Source: Betaproteobacteria bacterium (lineage in GTDB: Bacteria > Pseudomonadota > Gammaproteobacteria > Burkholderiales > Burkholderiaceae_C). Taken from it: a DNA stretch of 32,424 bases. Positions 8,371 through 15,084 of this stretch are shown here, piece after piece. The notes below the pieces were generated by a model. That model searched no databases. It was not told the origin of the DNA and was given only the letters and a program-made list of their open reading frames with translations. Where the stretch lies: NCBI GenBank assembly GCA_009925955.1, contig RFPX01000001.1, positions 1-32,424 of the forward strand, given 5' to 3'. Both the position numbers and the translations under genes were made by a program. The stretch's first letter is position 1, and each line of letters begins with the position of its first letter.

Positions 8371-8412
8371 ATTCTTCTGGGCCGCCGAACGCCCCACTCT
8401 GACGCAGATCAA
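8371..8412 (-). promoter_or_regulatory. Candidate FNR-dependent promoter of ccoI
   Basis: Read on the minus strand, TTGAT-CTGC-GTCAG at 8399-8412 has one perfect FNR half-site and a 3-of-5 second half. A -10-like AAGAAT (4 of 6) is at 8371-8376. The distance from box to -10 is identical to that at ccoN (22 intervening bases), and the distance to the start codon is also similar. The box ends one base before the ATG of the divergent DUF192 gene, so binding could also affect that gene. Confidence 0.55.
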
Positions 8413-8964
8413 ATGAAGCCCACAACACCTGCAGCGGTTTTCGCACCGGCCGGTCGCCCTGAGGGGCAATGGCACCGGCTTCCGCCCACACGCCTGGCGC
8501 AGGAGGCGCGCCGCTGCTTGGAGCTGGCGCTGCTGGTGCTGCTGGCGCTGGCCGCCCTTGCATCCCCAGGGGTCGCCCGCGCGCAAGACAGTGCACAGCA
8601 GCTGCCCGCCATCACCCTCACCATGGGAATGCACCGCATCAGCGCCGAGGTGGCCCGCACACCGGAGCAGCGCGCCATTGGGTTGATGCACCGCAAGGCC
8701 ATGCCCCAACACGCCGGCATGATCTTTGTGTTCGAGCGGCCCGAGCCCCTGTGCTTCTGGATGAAGAACACCCTCATCCCGCTGTCCATCGCCTTCCTAC
8801 AGGACGATGGCACCATCCTCAACATTGAGGAGATGAAGCCTCAGACGCTCAACAGCCACTGCTCACTGAGGCCCGCCCGTTTCGCCCTGGAAATGAACGC
8901 GGGCTGGTTCAGCAAGCGCGGCCTCAAGCCAGGCGACAAGGTCTCCGGCGAGATCTTTAAATGA
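8413..8964 (+). CDS. Exported DUF192-family protein
   Basis: This is a 183-residue protein of the DUF192 family. The N-terminus has an arginine-containing stretch then a hydrophobic core (ELALLVLLALAALA) and a probable cleavage site at VARAQD near residue 58, so it is probably exported to the periplasm. Family features seen are RTPEQRAIGLMHRKAMP, AGMIFVFERPEPLCFWMKNT, LIPLSIAFL, and the C-terminal GWFSKRGLKPGDKV. The function of the family is not established. The start at 8413 gives an unusually long pre-signal region and has no clear ribosome site. A TTG at 8518 has AGGAGG 11 bases upstream but would leave no positive charge before the hydrophobic core. It is divergent from ccoI. Confidence 0.85.
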   Translation: MKPTTPAAVFAPAGRPEGQWHRLPPTRLAQEARRCLELALLVLLALAALASPGVARAQDSAQQLPAITLTMGMHRISAEVARTPEQRAIGLMHRKAMPQHAGMIFVFERPEPLCFWMKNTLIPLSIAFLQDDGTILNIEEMKPQTLNSHCSLRPARFALEMNAGWFSKRGLKPGDKVSGEIFK

Positions 8965-8966
8965 CA

Positions 8967-8985
8967 ACGGGGCCCAAGGCCCCGT
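8967..8985. terminator. Hairpin between convergent DUF192 gene and sodB
   Basis: ACGGGGCC, loop CAA, GGCCCCGT form a perfect 8-bp stem just after the DUF192 stop. It lies between two convergent genes and may end transcription from both sides. The T-run after it is poor. Confidence 0.6.
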
Positions 8986-9026
8986 CGTTGATCGGTCACC
9001 AGGCAGCGCAGGCCCGGCGGCTGGGA

Positions 9027-9614
9027 TCAGGCGAAATTGGTCTGGGCAAAGTCCCAGTTCACCAGCTTGTCCAGGAAGGTCTCGACAAACTTGGGCCGCA
9101 GGTTGCGGTAGTCGATGTAGTAGGCATGCTCCCACACATCCACGGTCAACAAGGCCTTGTCGGCACCGGTCAGCGGCGTGCCGGCCGCACCCGTGTTGAC
9201 AATGTCCACTGAACCGTCAGCCTTCTTGACCAGCCAGGTCCAGCCCGAGCCAAAGTTGCCGACAGCAGACTTGACGAAGGCTTCACGGAAGGCGGCGTAG
9301 CTGCCCCACTTGGCGTTGATGGCAGCCGCCAGGGCGCCACTGGGCTCTCCACCGCCGTTGGGCTTCATGCAATGCCAGAAAAAGGTGTGGTTCCAGATCT
9401 GGGCTGCGTTGTTGTAGATGGGGCCCGGGTTCGGGGCCTTCTTGATGATGGACTCCAGGTCCAGGGCCTCGTACTCGGTGCCCTTTTGCAGGTTGTTCAG
9501 GTTCACCACGTAGGCGTTGTGGTGCTTGCCGTGGTGGAACTCCAGCGTCTCGCGGCTGTAGTGCGGGGCCAGGGCGTCCAGGCTGTAGGGCAAGGCAGGC
9601 AGGGTGTGTTCCAT
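9027..9614 (-). CDS. sodB: Superoxide dismutase, iron type
   Basis: The enzyme converts superoxide to oxygen and hydrogen peroxide in the cytoplasm. The 195-residue length is normal for a bacterial iron SOD. The metal ligands are visible as H27 (EFHHGKHH), H76 (IWNHTFFW), D159 and H163 (DVWEHAYY). Q72 before IWNH is the outer-sphere glutamine position typical of iron enzymes. ATG 9614 has AAGGA upstream at good spacing. The gene follows xseA with a 59-base gap that holds its own -10-like element, so it can be transcribed separately. Confidence 0.97.
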   Translation of the reverse strand: MEHTLPALPYSLDALAPHYSRETLEFHHGKHHNAYVVNLNNLQKGTEYEALDLESIIKKAPNPGPIYNNAAQIWNHTFFWHCMKPNGGGEPSGALAAAINAKWGSYAAFREAFVKSAVGNFGSGWTWLVKKADGSVDIVNTGAAGTPLTGADKALLTVDVWEHAYYIDYRNLRPKFVETFLDKLVNWDFAQTNFA

Positions 9615-9651
9615 GGGGTCCTTCTAGGCGGAAGTGGTACAGACTGGCCGG

Positions 9652-9657
9652 ATTGTA
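9652..9657 (-). promoter_or_regulatory. Possible -10 element for sodB
   Basis: TACAAT (5 of 6 to the sigma-70 -10 consensus) lies 37 bases before the sodB ATG in the short gap after xseA. No convincing -35 is seen at 16-18 bases, so this is a weak assignment. Confidence 0.4.
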
Positions 9658-9673
9658 GGCACCGGCGGCAGCC

Positions 9674-10993
9674 TCAAGGTCGCCGTGGACTATCGCCCTT
9701 CGTCACCGGGTGCACCGACTCCACGCGCATTTGTGCGCGGCCATCGTGCCAGACCGCTGTCAGGGCCTGGCCCGGGACGGCCTGCAGCGCTGAGGTCAGT
9801 GGAGCGCCGTGCGCATCGCTCACCCAGGCATAGCCCCGCTGGAGCACAGCCGACGGGTCCTGGGCCTGATGCCGCAGCCGCAAGCGATCCCACTGTCGCT
9901 GAGCCAGGGTGAGCTGCTGGGTCTGCGCAGCCATCAGCCTTGAGGCCCGCCGCTGCAGGGAAAGGCCCTCCTGCTGAAGCGGCTCGAGCGCAGCCCGCAG
10001 CAAACGCCCCTGCAGGGCCTGCAGGCCTTGTTGATGCCGTGAAAGAACCGCCGCGGGGCGCAGCACGGCCATGGCCAACTGATCCAGGTGTTGCCCCTGA
10101 CGGTCCAGGCTGCGTTGCATCGACAAGGCCATCCGCCGTGCCTGCTCGGCCAGTGCCTGCAGCTCATCAGCGCGCACCGGTGTGGCCAACTCGGCCGCCG
10201 CCGTGGGCGTGGCCGCCCGAATGTCGGCCGCAAAGTCCGACAGCGTCACATCGGTCTCATGCCCGACCCCGCACACGAGCGGTTTGGGGCACCCCACCAC
10301 GGCACGCACCACCCGCTCGTCGTTGAAGCACCACAGGTCCTCCAAGGACCCTCCCCCACGGGCCAAGATGACGACATCCGTGTCGGGATCATCGGCGGCC
10401 TGTTGCAGCGCGCGAACCAGCGCCACCGGCGCCTCAGTACCCTGGACCAAGCTGGGGTAGACCACGACCTGGACATGCGGTGCGCGGCGCTGGATCACCG
10501 TCAACACATCCCGCAAGGCGGCCGCCTGCAGCGAAGAGACCACCGCGATGCGCCGTGGATGGGCTGGCAGCGGCCGCTTTCGGGCCTCGTCAAACAGGCC
10601 TTCGGCCTGCAGGCGGTTCTTTAGGCGCAAAAACTCCTCGTAAAGCGAACCCGAGCCCACCAGGTGCAGGGACTCCACGATGAACTGCAGATCCCCTCGA
10701 GGCTCATACAGGGCCAGGCGGCCCACCGCTTCCACCTGCAGGCCGTCTCGAGGCACGAACGACAAATGAGCCGCAGAGCGCTTGAACAGCGCGCATCGGA
10801 TCAAGGCGTCATGGCCTTGCGCATCCTTGAGGCTGAAGTAACGGTGGCCGCTGGCCGCCTGCGTGCAGGCACTGAGCTCGCCGCACACTCGAACCGACCC
10901 AAACCTCGCCTGCAGGGCATCACCCAGGGCCTGAACCAGTGCAGCCACCCCCCAGATTCGTCCGGCAGGACCGCGCTCAGAGGTAGGATTCAC
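9674..10993 (-). CDS. xseA: Exodeoxyribonuclease VII large subunit
   Basis: XseA forms with XseB an exonuclease that degrades single-stranded DNA to short oligonucleotides. The GTG at 10993 is chosen because AAGGGA lies seven bases upstream; the longer frame begins only with a TTG. The 439-residue product shows the N-terminal OB-fold (GELSACTQAASGHRYFSLKD, about 37-56). The catalytic region has ARKRPLPAHPRRIAVVSS, ILARGGGSLEDLWCFND, and CGVGHETDVTLSDFAADIRAATPTAAAE. A long helical C-terminal domain ends with the conserved LQRGYAWV segment. It is divergent from lpxK and upstream of sodB on the same strand. xseB is not in the window. Confidence 0.95.
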   Translation of the reverse strand: MNPTSERGPAGRIWGVAALVQALGDALQARFGSVRVCGELSACTQAASGHRYFSLKDAQGHDALIRCALFKRSAAHLSFVPRDGLQVEAVGRLALYEPRGDLQFIVESLHLVGSGSLYEEFLRLKNRLQAEGLFDEARKRPLPAHPRRIAVVSSLQAAALRDVLTVIQRRAPHVQVVVYPSLVQGTEAPVALVRALQQAADDPDTDVVILARGGGSLEDLWCFNDERVVRAVVGCPKPLVCGVGHETDVTLSDFAADIRAATPTAAAELATPVRADELQALAEQARRMALSMQRSLDRQGQHLDQLAMAVLRPAAVLSRHQQGLQALQGRLLRAALEPLQQEGLSLQRRASRLMAAQTQQLTLAQRQWDRLRLRHQAQDPSAVLQRGYAWVSDAHGAPLTSALQAVPGQALTAVWHDGRAQMRVESVHPVTKGDSPRRP

Positions 10994-11101
10994 GGGTGCA
11001 TCCCTTGGCGGGCATCGTCGGGTACTCCACAAGCACGAGAAGATCGGCGTTTCACGGGACTATAGCCCCGAAAACCATGGGTTTACGTCGCAAGTTATTG
11101 A

Positions 11102-11129
11102 ATTAAAACGAGTTTTTGCCGAGAAACAA
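11102..11129 (-). promoter_or_regulatory. Candidate sigma-70 promoter for xseA
   Basis: On the minus strand, TTGTTT (11124-11129) and TTTAAT (11102-11107, 5 of 6) are separated by 16 bases inside the most AT-rich stretch of the window. Transcription would start near 11095, about 100 bases before the xseA GTG. Confidence 0.4.
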
Positions 11130-11186
11130 AATCGATGCAGACCGAAGCGTCAACCCTACTGGCCTTTTGGTGCCCGCACCCATGAC

Positions 11187-11238
11187 TTGTTCACAAAGTT
11201 ATCCACAGACCCAGGCTTCTCCACAAGCCTTGTGCACA
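11187..11238 (+). promoter_or_regulatory. Cluster of four direct DnaA-box-like 9-mers
   Basis: Compared with TTATNCACA, there are four same-strand matches: TTGTTCACA (11187-11195, 8 of 9), TTATCCACA (11199-11207, perfect), TTCTCCACA (11217-11225, 8 of 9) and TTGTGCACA (11230-11238, 8 of 9). Start-to-start spacing is 12, 18 and 13 bases. An AT-rich patch (about 11093-11134) lies 50-90 bases to the left. The cluster sits in the divergent gap between xseA and lpxK, just before the lpxK ATG. It could be a DnaA-binding control or titration site. Confidence 0.6.
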
Positions 11239-11249
11239 CGTCGAGACTC

Positions 11250-12425
11250 ATGATACCGGTGCAAGGCCGCCCGAACCCCACTCAGCCCACCCCGGTACCC
11301 GCCGCACCGGCGCTGCTGGCACAGCTGGTGCAGGCCCTGGGCGCCCTTTGGTGGCGCCCACCGAAGTTGGGCGGTACGCTGGGCATTTGGGTCCTCGCCC
11401 CGTTGTCCTGGGCGTACAGGGTGCTGGCCGCAGCCCACCGGCGGCTGACCCGTGCCCCGGCCCCGCCCACTCCCCTACAGCGCCGTGCAACGCCGGAGCC
11501 GGCCGATGCGGCCGTACACGCCCCTGTACCCACCATCGTGGTGGGCAACTGGGTGGTGGGTGGCGCTGGCAAGACCCCCACCACCCTGGCCCTGTTGGCC
11601 CACCTTCAGAAGGCGGGATGGACACCCGGTGTGGTCTCCAGGGGCTATGGCCGCCGCAGCGGCCAAACCCTGCTGGTCGACCCCCTGCGCAGCCATGCAC
11701 AGGACGTCGGCGATGAACCCCTGCTGCTGGCACGCCGAGCCGGTGTGCGCGTGGTGGTTGGGCGGGACCGCCGGCGCGCACGCGAGCACCTGCTGCAGTC
11801 ATGTCCAGAGGTGAACGTCGTGGTGGCCGACGACGGGCTGCAGCACCACCGCCTGTGGCGCGACCTGGAGGTGGTGGTGGTGGATGAACGTGGAGCGGGC
11901 AACGGCTGGTGCATCCCAGCGGGCCCCTTGCGCGAGCCCCTGCCGCCGACGCTACCGCCCAAGACCCTGCTGCTGTACAGCGCCGGTGTGGCCACCTTGG
12001 GGCTTCCCGGGTTCCTCGCCCAGCGGCATCTGGCGGGCATCCAAACCCTCCAGGATTGGCTGGCCGGCCAACCGTGCCCCGCCGATGGTGGCTGGGAGGC
12101 CGTTCGGGGACTGCAGATGCAGGCAGCCGCCGCGATCGCAGTGCCCGAGCGCTTCTTCGAATCCCTGCGCCAGCACGGGATCGCGCTGGCGCAAACCCAT
12201 GCCTTGCCAGACCACGACCCCTGGAATGCCTTGCCGTGGGACGCATCCGTGCGCGAGGTCATCGTCACAGAGAAGGATGCCGTGAAGCTGACCGACCTCG
12301 CCCTCCATCCCACCAGCACCCGCGTGTGGGTGGCGCGGCTAGACTTGTGCCTGCCCGCCGACTTCACCATGGCGCTGGACCAGCGGTTGCAAGCCATCCG
12401 CACGGGCAGCGCCCTCAAGGCCTGA
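11250..12425 (+). CDS. lpxK: Tetraacyldisaccharide 4'-kinase LpxK
   Basis: LpxK phosphorylates the 4' position of the lipid A disaccharide at the inner membrane. ATG 11250 is preferred; an upstream TTG (11187) would place the DnaA-box cluster inside the gene. The 391-residue product has an N-terminal hydrophobic helix (about 42-62). The P-loop VVGNWVVGGAGKTPT (about 98-111), GVVSRGYGRRSG, VVVADDGLQHHRL, CIPAGPLREPL, and a late EVIVTEKDAVKL segment are all LpxK landmarks. It heads lpxK-Trm112-kdsB, the usual order in Burkholderiales. A proline-rich tail to the first helix and an APAPPTPLQRR insert are mild peculiarities. Confidence 0.93.
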   Translation: MIPVQGRPNPTQPTPVPAAPALLAQLVQALGALWWRPPKLGGTLGIWVLAPLSWAYRVLAAAHRRLTRAPAPPTPLQRRATPEPADAAVHAPVPTIVVGNWVVGGAGKTPTTLALLAHLQKAGWTPGVVSRGYGRRSGQTLLVDPLRSHAQDVGDEPLLLARRAGVRVVVGRDRRRAREHLLQSCPEVNVVVADDGLQHHRLWRDLEVVVVDERGAGNGWCIPAGPLREPLPPTLPPKTLLLYSAGVATLGLPGFLAQRHLAGIQTLQDWLAGQPCPADGGWEAVRGLQMQAAAAIAVPERFFESLRQHGIALAQTHALPDHDPWNALPWDASVREVIVTEKDAVKLTDLALHPTSTRVWVARLDLCLPADFTMALDQRLQAIRTGSALKA

Positions 12426-12428
12426 ACC

Positions 12429-12623
12429 ATGGACAACCGCCTGATCGAGCTGCTCGTATGCCCTCTGTGCAAGGGCCCCCTGACCATGCGCCGGGATGAG
12501 GAGCAGCGCCCCGTGGGACTGGCTTGCGCCGCAGACCGCCTCCTGTTTCCCATTCGAGATGGGATACCCGTGATGCTGGAATCCGAGGCGCTGCCCCTGG
12601 AAACCGAGGGCCAAGGGCCGTGA
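12429..12623 (+). CDS. Trm112-family (YcaR-like) small zinc-ribbon protein
   Basis: This is a 64-residue protein starting three bases after the lpxK stop. It carries a CPLC pair (C11, C14), a single later cysteine in LACAAD, and the FPIRDGIPVML signature of the Trm112/YcaR family. The bacterial members are short, often found between lpxK and kdsB, and of uncertain role. In eukaryotes the family activates methyltransferases. Its stop overlaps the kdsB GTG (GTGA). Confidence 0.88.
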   Translation: MDNRLIELLVCPLCKGPLTMRRDEEQRPVGLACAADRLLFPIRDGIPVMLESEALPLETEGQGP

Positions 12624-13381
12624 GCTTTCGCGTCATCATCCCAGCCCGCTTGGCGTCCACGCGGCTGCCCAACAAACCCCTGGCCGACCTGCAGGGCCTG
12701 CCCATGGTGGTGCGTGTGGCCCAGCAGGCACAGCGCAGCGCCGCCGCACAGGTGGTGGTGGCGGCGGACGACCCTCGGATCGTGCGGGCCTGCGACGAAC
12801 ATGGGGTGCAATCCCTGCTGACGCGCCAGGACCACCCCAGTGGAAGCGACCGCCTGGCCGAGGCCTGCGCTCAGCTGGGCTGCGCCGATGACGAGGTGGT
12901 GGTGAACCTGCAAGGGGACGAACCCCTGATGGATCCCGCGCTGATCGATGCCTGTGCGCGCCAACTCCAGCAGCACCCAGGCTGCGTGATGAGCACCGCC
13001 GCCCATCCCTTGGACCGCGAAGCCGATTGGCTCAACCCCAATGTCGTGAAGGTGGTGCTGGACGCCCAGGGCCGCGCGTTGTACTTCAGCCGCAGCCCGC
13101 TGCCGGCCTGGCGCGACCGGCGCGCCGCGCAGCCGCTCGCGCAGGCACCTGCACCCGTCCTGCGCCACATCGGTTTGTACGCCTATCGCGCGGGCTTTCT
13201 CAGCCGCTTCCCACAATTGCAGCCCAGCCCGCTCGAGCAGGCCGAGATGTTGGAGCAGTTGCGTGTGCTCTGGCATGGGTTCGCCATCGCCGTGCACGTC
13301 ACCGAGCAGCCTCCAGAAGGCGGCGTCGACACCCCAGAGGACCTGGAGCGCGTGCGACTGCACCTGGCGCAGCGTCCCTGA
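12620..13381 (+). CDS. kdsB: 3-deoxy-manno-octulosonate cytidylyltransferase KdsB
   Basis: KdsB activates Kdo as CMP-Kdo for attachment to lipid A. The start is the GTG at 12620, overlapping the Trm112 stop by four bases and giving SFRVIIPARLASTRLPNKPLADL, the family's N-terminal nucleotide-binding motif. Further motifs are VVVAADDPRI, the SGSDRLAEA stretch, VVNLQGDEPLM, ALYFSRSPLP, HIGLYAYR and the final GVDTPEDLERV. The 253-residue length is typical. An upstream extension in the same frame overlaps the Trm112 gene and is not conserved. Confidence 0.95.
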   Translation: MSFRVIIPARLASTRLPNKPLADLQGLPMVVRVAQQAQRSAAAQVVVAADDPRIVRACDEHGVQSLLTRQDHPSGSDRLAEACAQLGCADDEVVVNLQGDEPLMDPALIDACARQLQQHPGCVMSTAAHPLDREADWLNPNVVKVVLDAQGRALYFSRSPLPAWRDRRAAQPLAQAPAPVLRHIGLYAYRAGFLSRFPQLQPSPLEQAEMLEQLRVLWHGFAIAVHVTEQPPEGGVDTPEDLERVRLHLAQRP

Positions 13382-13445
13382 AGCCCCCCGGGTCAGCCTG
13401 GCGTGGGGGCTGCGTGTTATTCTCAAACTCGGAGACCACACCACC

Positions 13446-14099
13446 ATGAGACTCATCCTGTTGGGCGCCCCTGGCGCCGGCAAAGGCACCCAAGCCGCCT
13501 TCATCTGCCAGAAGTACGGCATCCCCCAGGTGTCCACCGGCGACATGTTGCGCGCAGCGGTGAAGGCCGGCACGCCGCTGGGCCTGGAAGCCAAGAAGGT
13601 GATGGACTCGGGCGGCTTGGTCAGCGACGGCATCATCATCGGCCTCGTCAAGGAGCGCATTGCACAGCCAGACTGCGCCAATGGCTTCCTCTTTGACGGC
13701 TTCCCCCGCACCATCCCACAGGCCGAGGCCATGAAGCAGGCTGGTGTGCCGCTGGACATCGTCCTGGAGATCGACGTGCCCGACGCCGCCATCATTGAGC
13801 GGATGAGTGGCCGCCGGGTCCATGTGGCCTCGGGCCGCACCTACCACGTCACCTTCAACCCACCCAAGGTGGCCGGCAAGGACGACGCCACCGGCGAAGA
13901 CCTGATCCAGCGCGACGACGACAAGGAAGAGACCGTGCGCAAGCGCCTAGACGTCTACCAGAGCCAGACCCGGCCCCTGGTCGACTACTACTCGCAATGG
14001 GCGGCCACCGGCGATGCCAAGGCGCCCCGTTACGCCAAGATCAGCGGTCTGGGCACCGTCGACGAAATCACCTCGCGGGCCCTGGCAGCCCTGGGCTGA
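13446..14099 (+). CDS. adk: Adenylate kinase
   Basis: The enzyme interconverts AMP and ATP with two ADP in the cytoplasm. The 217-residue product starts MRLILLGAPGAGKGTQ (P-loop at 7-16). It continues with VSTGDMLRAA, GFLFDGFPRT, and a long LID (about 122-160, from GRRVHVASGRTYHV) without the four zinc cysteines. This makes it a long-type, zinc-free adenylate kinase. A strong intrinsic terminator follows. The gene is separated from kdsB by 64 bases, so it may have its own promoter; I see no convincing one. Confidence 0.97.
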   Translation: MRLILLGAPGAGKGTQAAFICQKYGIPQVSTGDMLRAAVKAGTPLGLEAKKVMDSGGLVSDGIIIGLVKERIAQPDCANGFLFDGFPRTIPQAEAMKQAGVPLDIVLEIDVPDAAIIERMSGRRVHVASGRTYHVTFNPPKVAGKDDATGEDLIQRDDDKEETVRKRLDVYQSQTRPLVDYYSQWAATGDAKAPRYAKISGLGTVDEITSRALAALG

Positions 14100-14117
14100 A
14101 GCACCGCGGCCCACCAC

Positions 14118-14146
14118 ACGGCGACGAAGAGTCGCCGTTTTCATTT
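14118..14146 (+). terminator. Intrinsic terminator after adk
   Basis: A perfect 8-bp stem, ACGGCGAC with loop GAAGA and GTCGCCGT, is followed by TTTCATTT on the plus strand. It ends the lpxK-kdsB-adk region. Confidence 0.85.
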
Positions 14147-14195
14147 GGGCGGGCCTGCAGCCAACACCACATCCAACCACACAAGGGAGCAGCAC

Positions 14196-14954
14196 ATGGA
14201 CATCAAGGGCAAGGTTTTCATCGTCACCGGCGGAGCCTCTGGCTTGGGCGAGGGCACGGCTCGCATGCTTGCAGGCCAAGGCGGCACCGTGGTGATCGCG
14301 GACCTGCAGGAAGACAAAGGCCGTGCCTTGGCCGCGGAACTCGGAGGTGCCTTCGTCAAGTGCGATGTGTCCAACGAAGAGGACGGCAAGGCCGTGGTGG
14401 CCAAGGCCACCTCGCTGGGCAAGCTCATGGGGCTGGTGAACTGTGCCGGCATCGCCACCGCCGCCAAGACGGTGGGCAAGGACGGAGCGCACGCCCTGAG
14501 CCTCTACACCAAGACCATCATGGTCAACCTGGTGGGCAGCTTCAACATGATCCGCTTGGCAGCCGAAGCCATGAGCCGCAACGAACCCGAACCCACGGGT
14601 GAGCGCGGGGTCTTGATCAGCACCGCCAGCGTGGCCGCTTACGACGGCCAGATCGGCCAAGCCGCCTACTCGGCTTCGAAGGGTGGCATCGTGGGCATGA
14701 CGTTGCCCATCGCACGTGACCTGGCCCGCAACGGCATCCGCAACATGACCATCGCACCCGGCATCTTTGGCACCCCGATGTTGTTCGGCATGCCGCAGGA
14801 GGTGCAGGACGCCTTGGCTGCCGGTGTTCCCTTCCCCAGCCGCTTGGGTACGCCCCAGGACTACGCCCGGCTGGCCCGGCACATCATTGAGAACGACATG
14901 CTCAACGGCGAGGTCATCCGGCTGGACGGCGCGATTCGCCTGCCCCCAAAGTGA
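14196..14954 (+). CDS. SDR-family dehydrogenase, 3-hydroxyacyl-CoA dehydrogenase type II-like
   Basis: This is a 252-residue classical short-chain dehydrogenase. ATG 14196 is chosen because AAGGGAG lies upstream. The NAD-binding motif TGGASGLGEG is at 11-20, VNCAGIAT at about 81, N111, and the catalytic set S145, Y158 (AAYSASK) and K162. The pattern TASVAAYDGQIGQAAYSASKGG-like around the active site is that of HSD10-type 3-hydroxyacyl-CoA or 2-methyl-3-hydroxybutyryl-CoA dehydrogenases. A role in fatty acid or isoleucine breakdown is therefore likely. The substrate cannot be fixed from sequence, and no other beta-oxidation genes are nearby. Confidence 0.88.
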   Translation: MDIKGKVFIVTGGASGLGEGTARMLAGQGGTVVIADLQEDKGRALAAELGGAFVKCDVSNEEDGKAVVAKATSLGKLMGLVNCAGIATAAKTVGKDGAHALSLYTKTIMVNLVGSFNMIRLAAEAMSRNEPEPTGERGVLISTASVAAYDGQIGQAAYSASKGGIVGMTLPIARDLARNGIRNMTIAPGIFGTPMLFGMPQEVQDALAAGVPFPSRLGTPQDYARLARHIIENDMLNGEVIRLDGAIRLPPK

Positions 14955-14957
14955 CCA

Positions 14958-15035
<78 letters not shown>

Positions 15036-15084
15036 AACGGATCGGATTGTAGAGGCCCGCGGGCCTCGCCCAGCCCGAACCTGC

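Noticed and set aside
11091..11240. Calling this gap the chromosomal replication origin
   Set aside because: dnaA, dnaN and the usual flanking genes are absent, and GC skew cannot be judged from this window. It is kept only as a DnaA-box cluster.
11187..11249. Extending lpxK upstream to the TTG at 11187
   Set aside because: The extra residues are unlike LpxK and would be encoded by the DnaA-box cluster. ATG 11250 fits better.
11645..13840. Very long minus-strand open frame (731 codons) across lpxK, kdsB and adk
   Set aside because: Three well-recognised genes on the plus strand occupy it, and the translation shows no family features. GC-rich DNA often gives such shadows.
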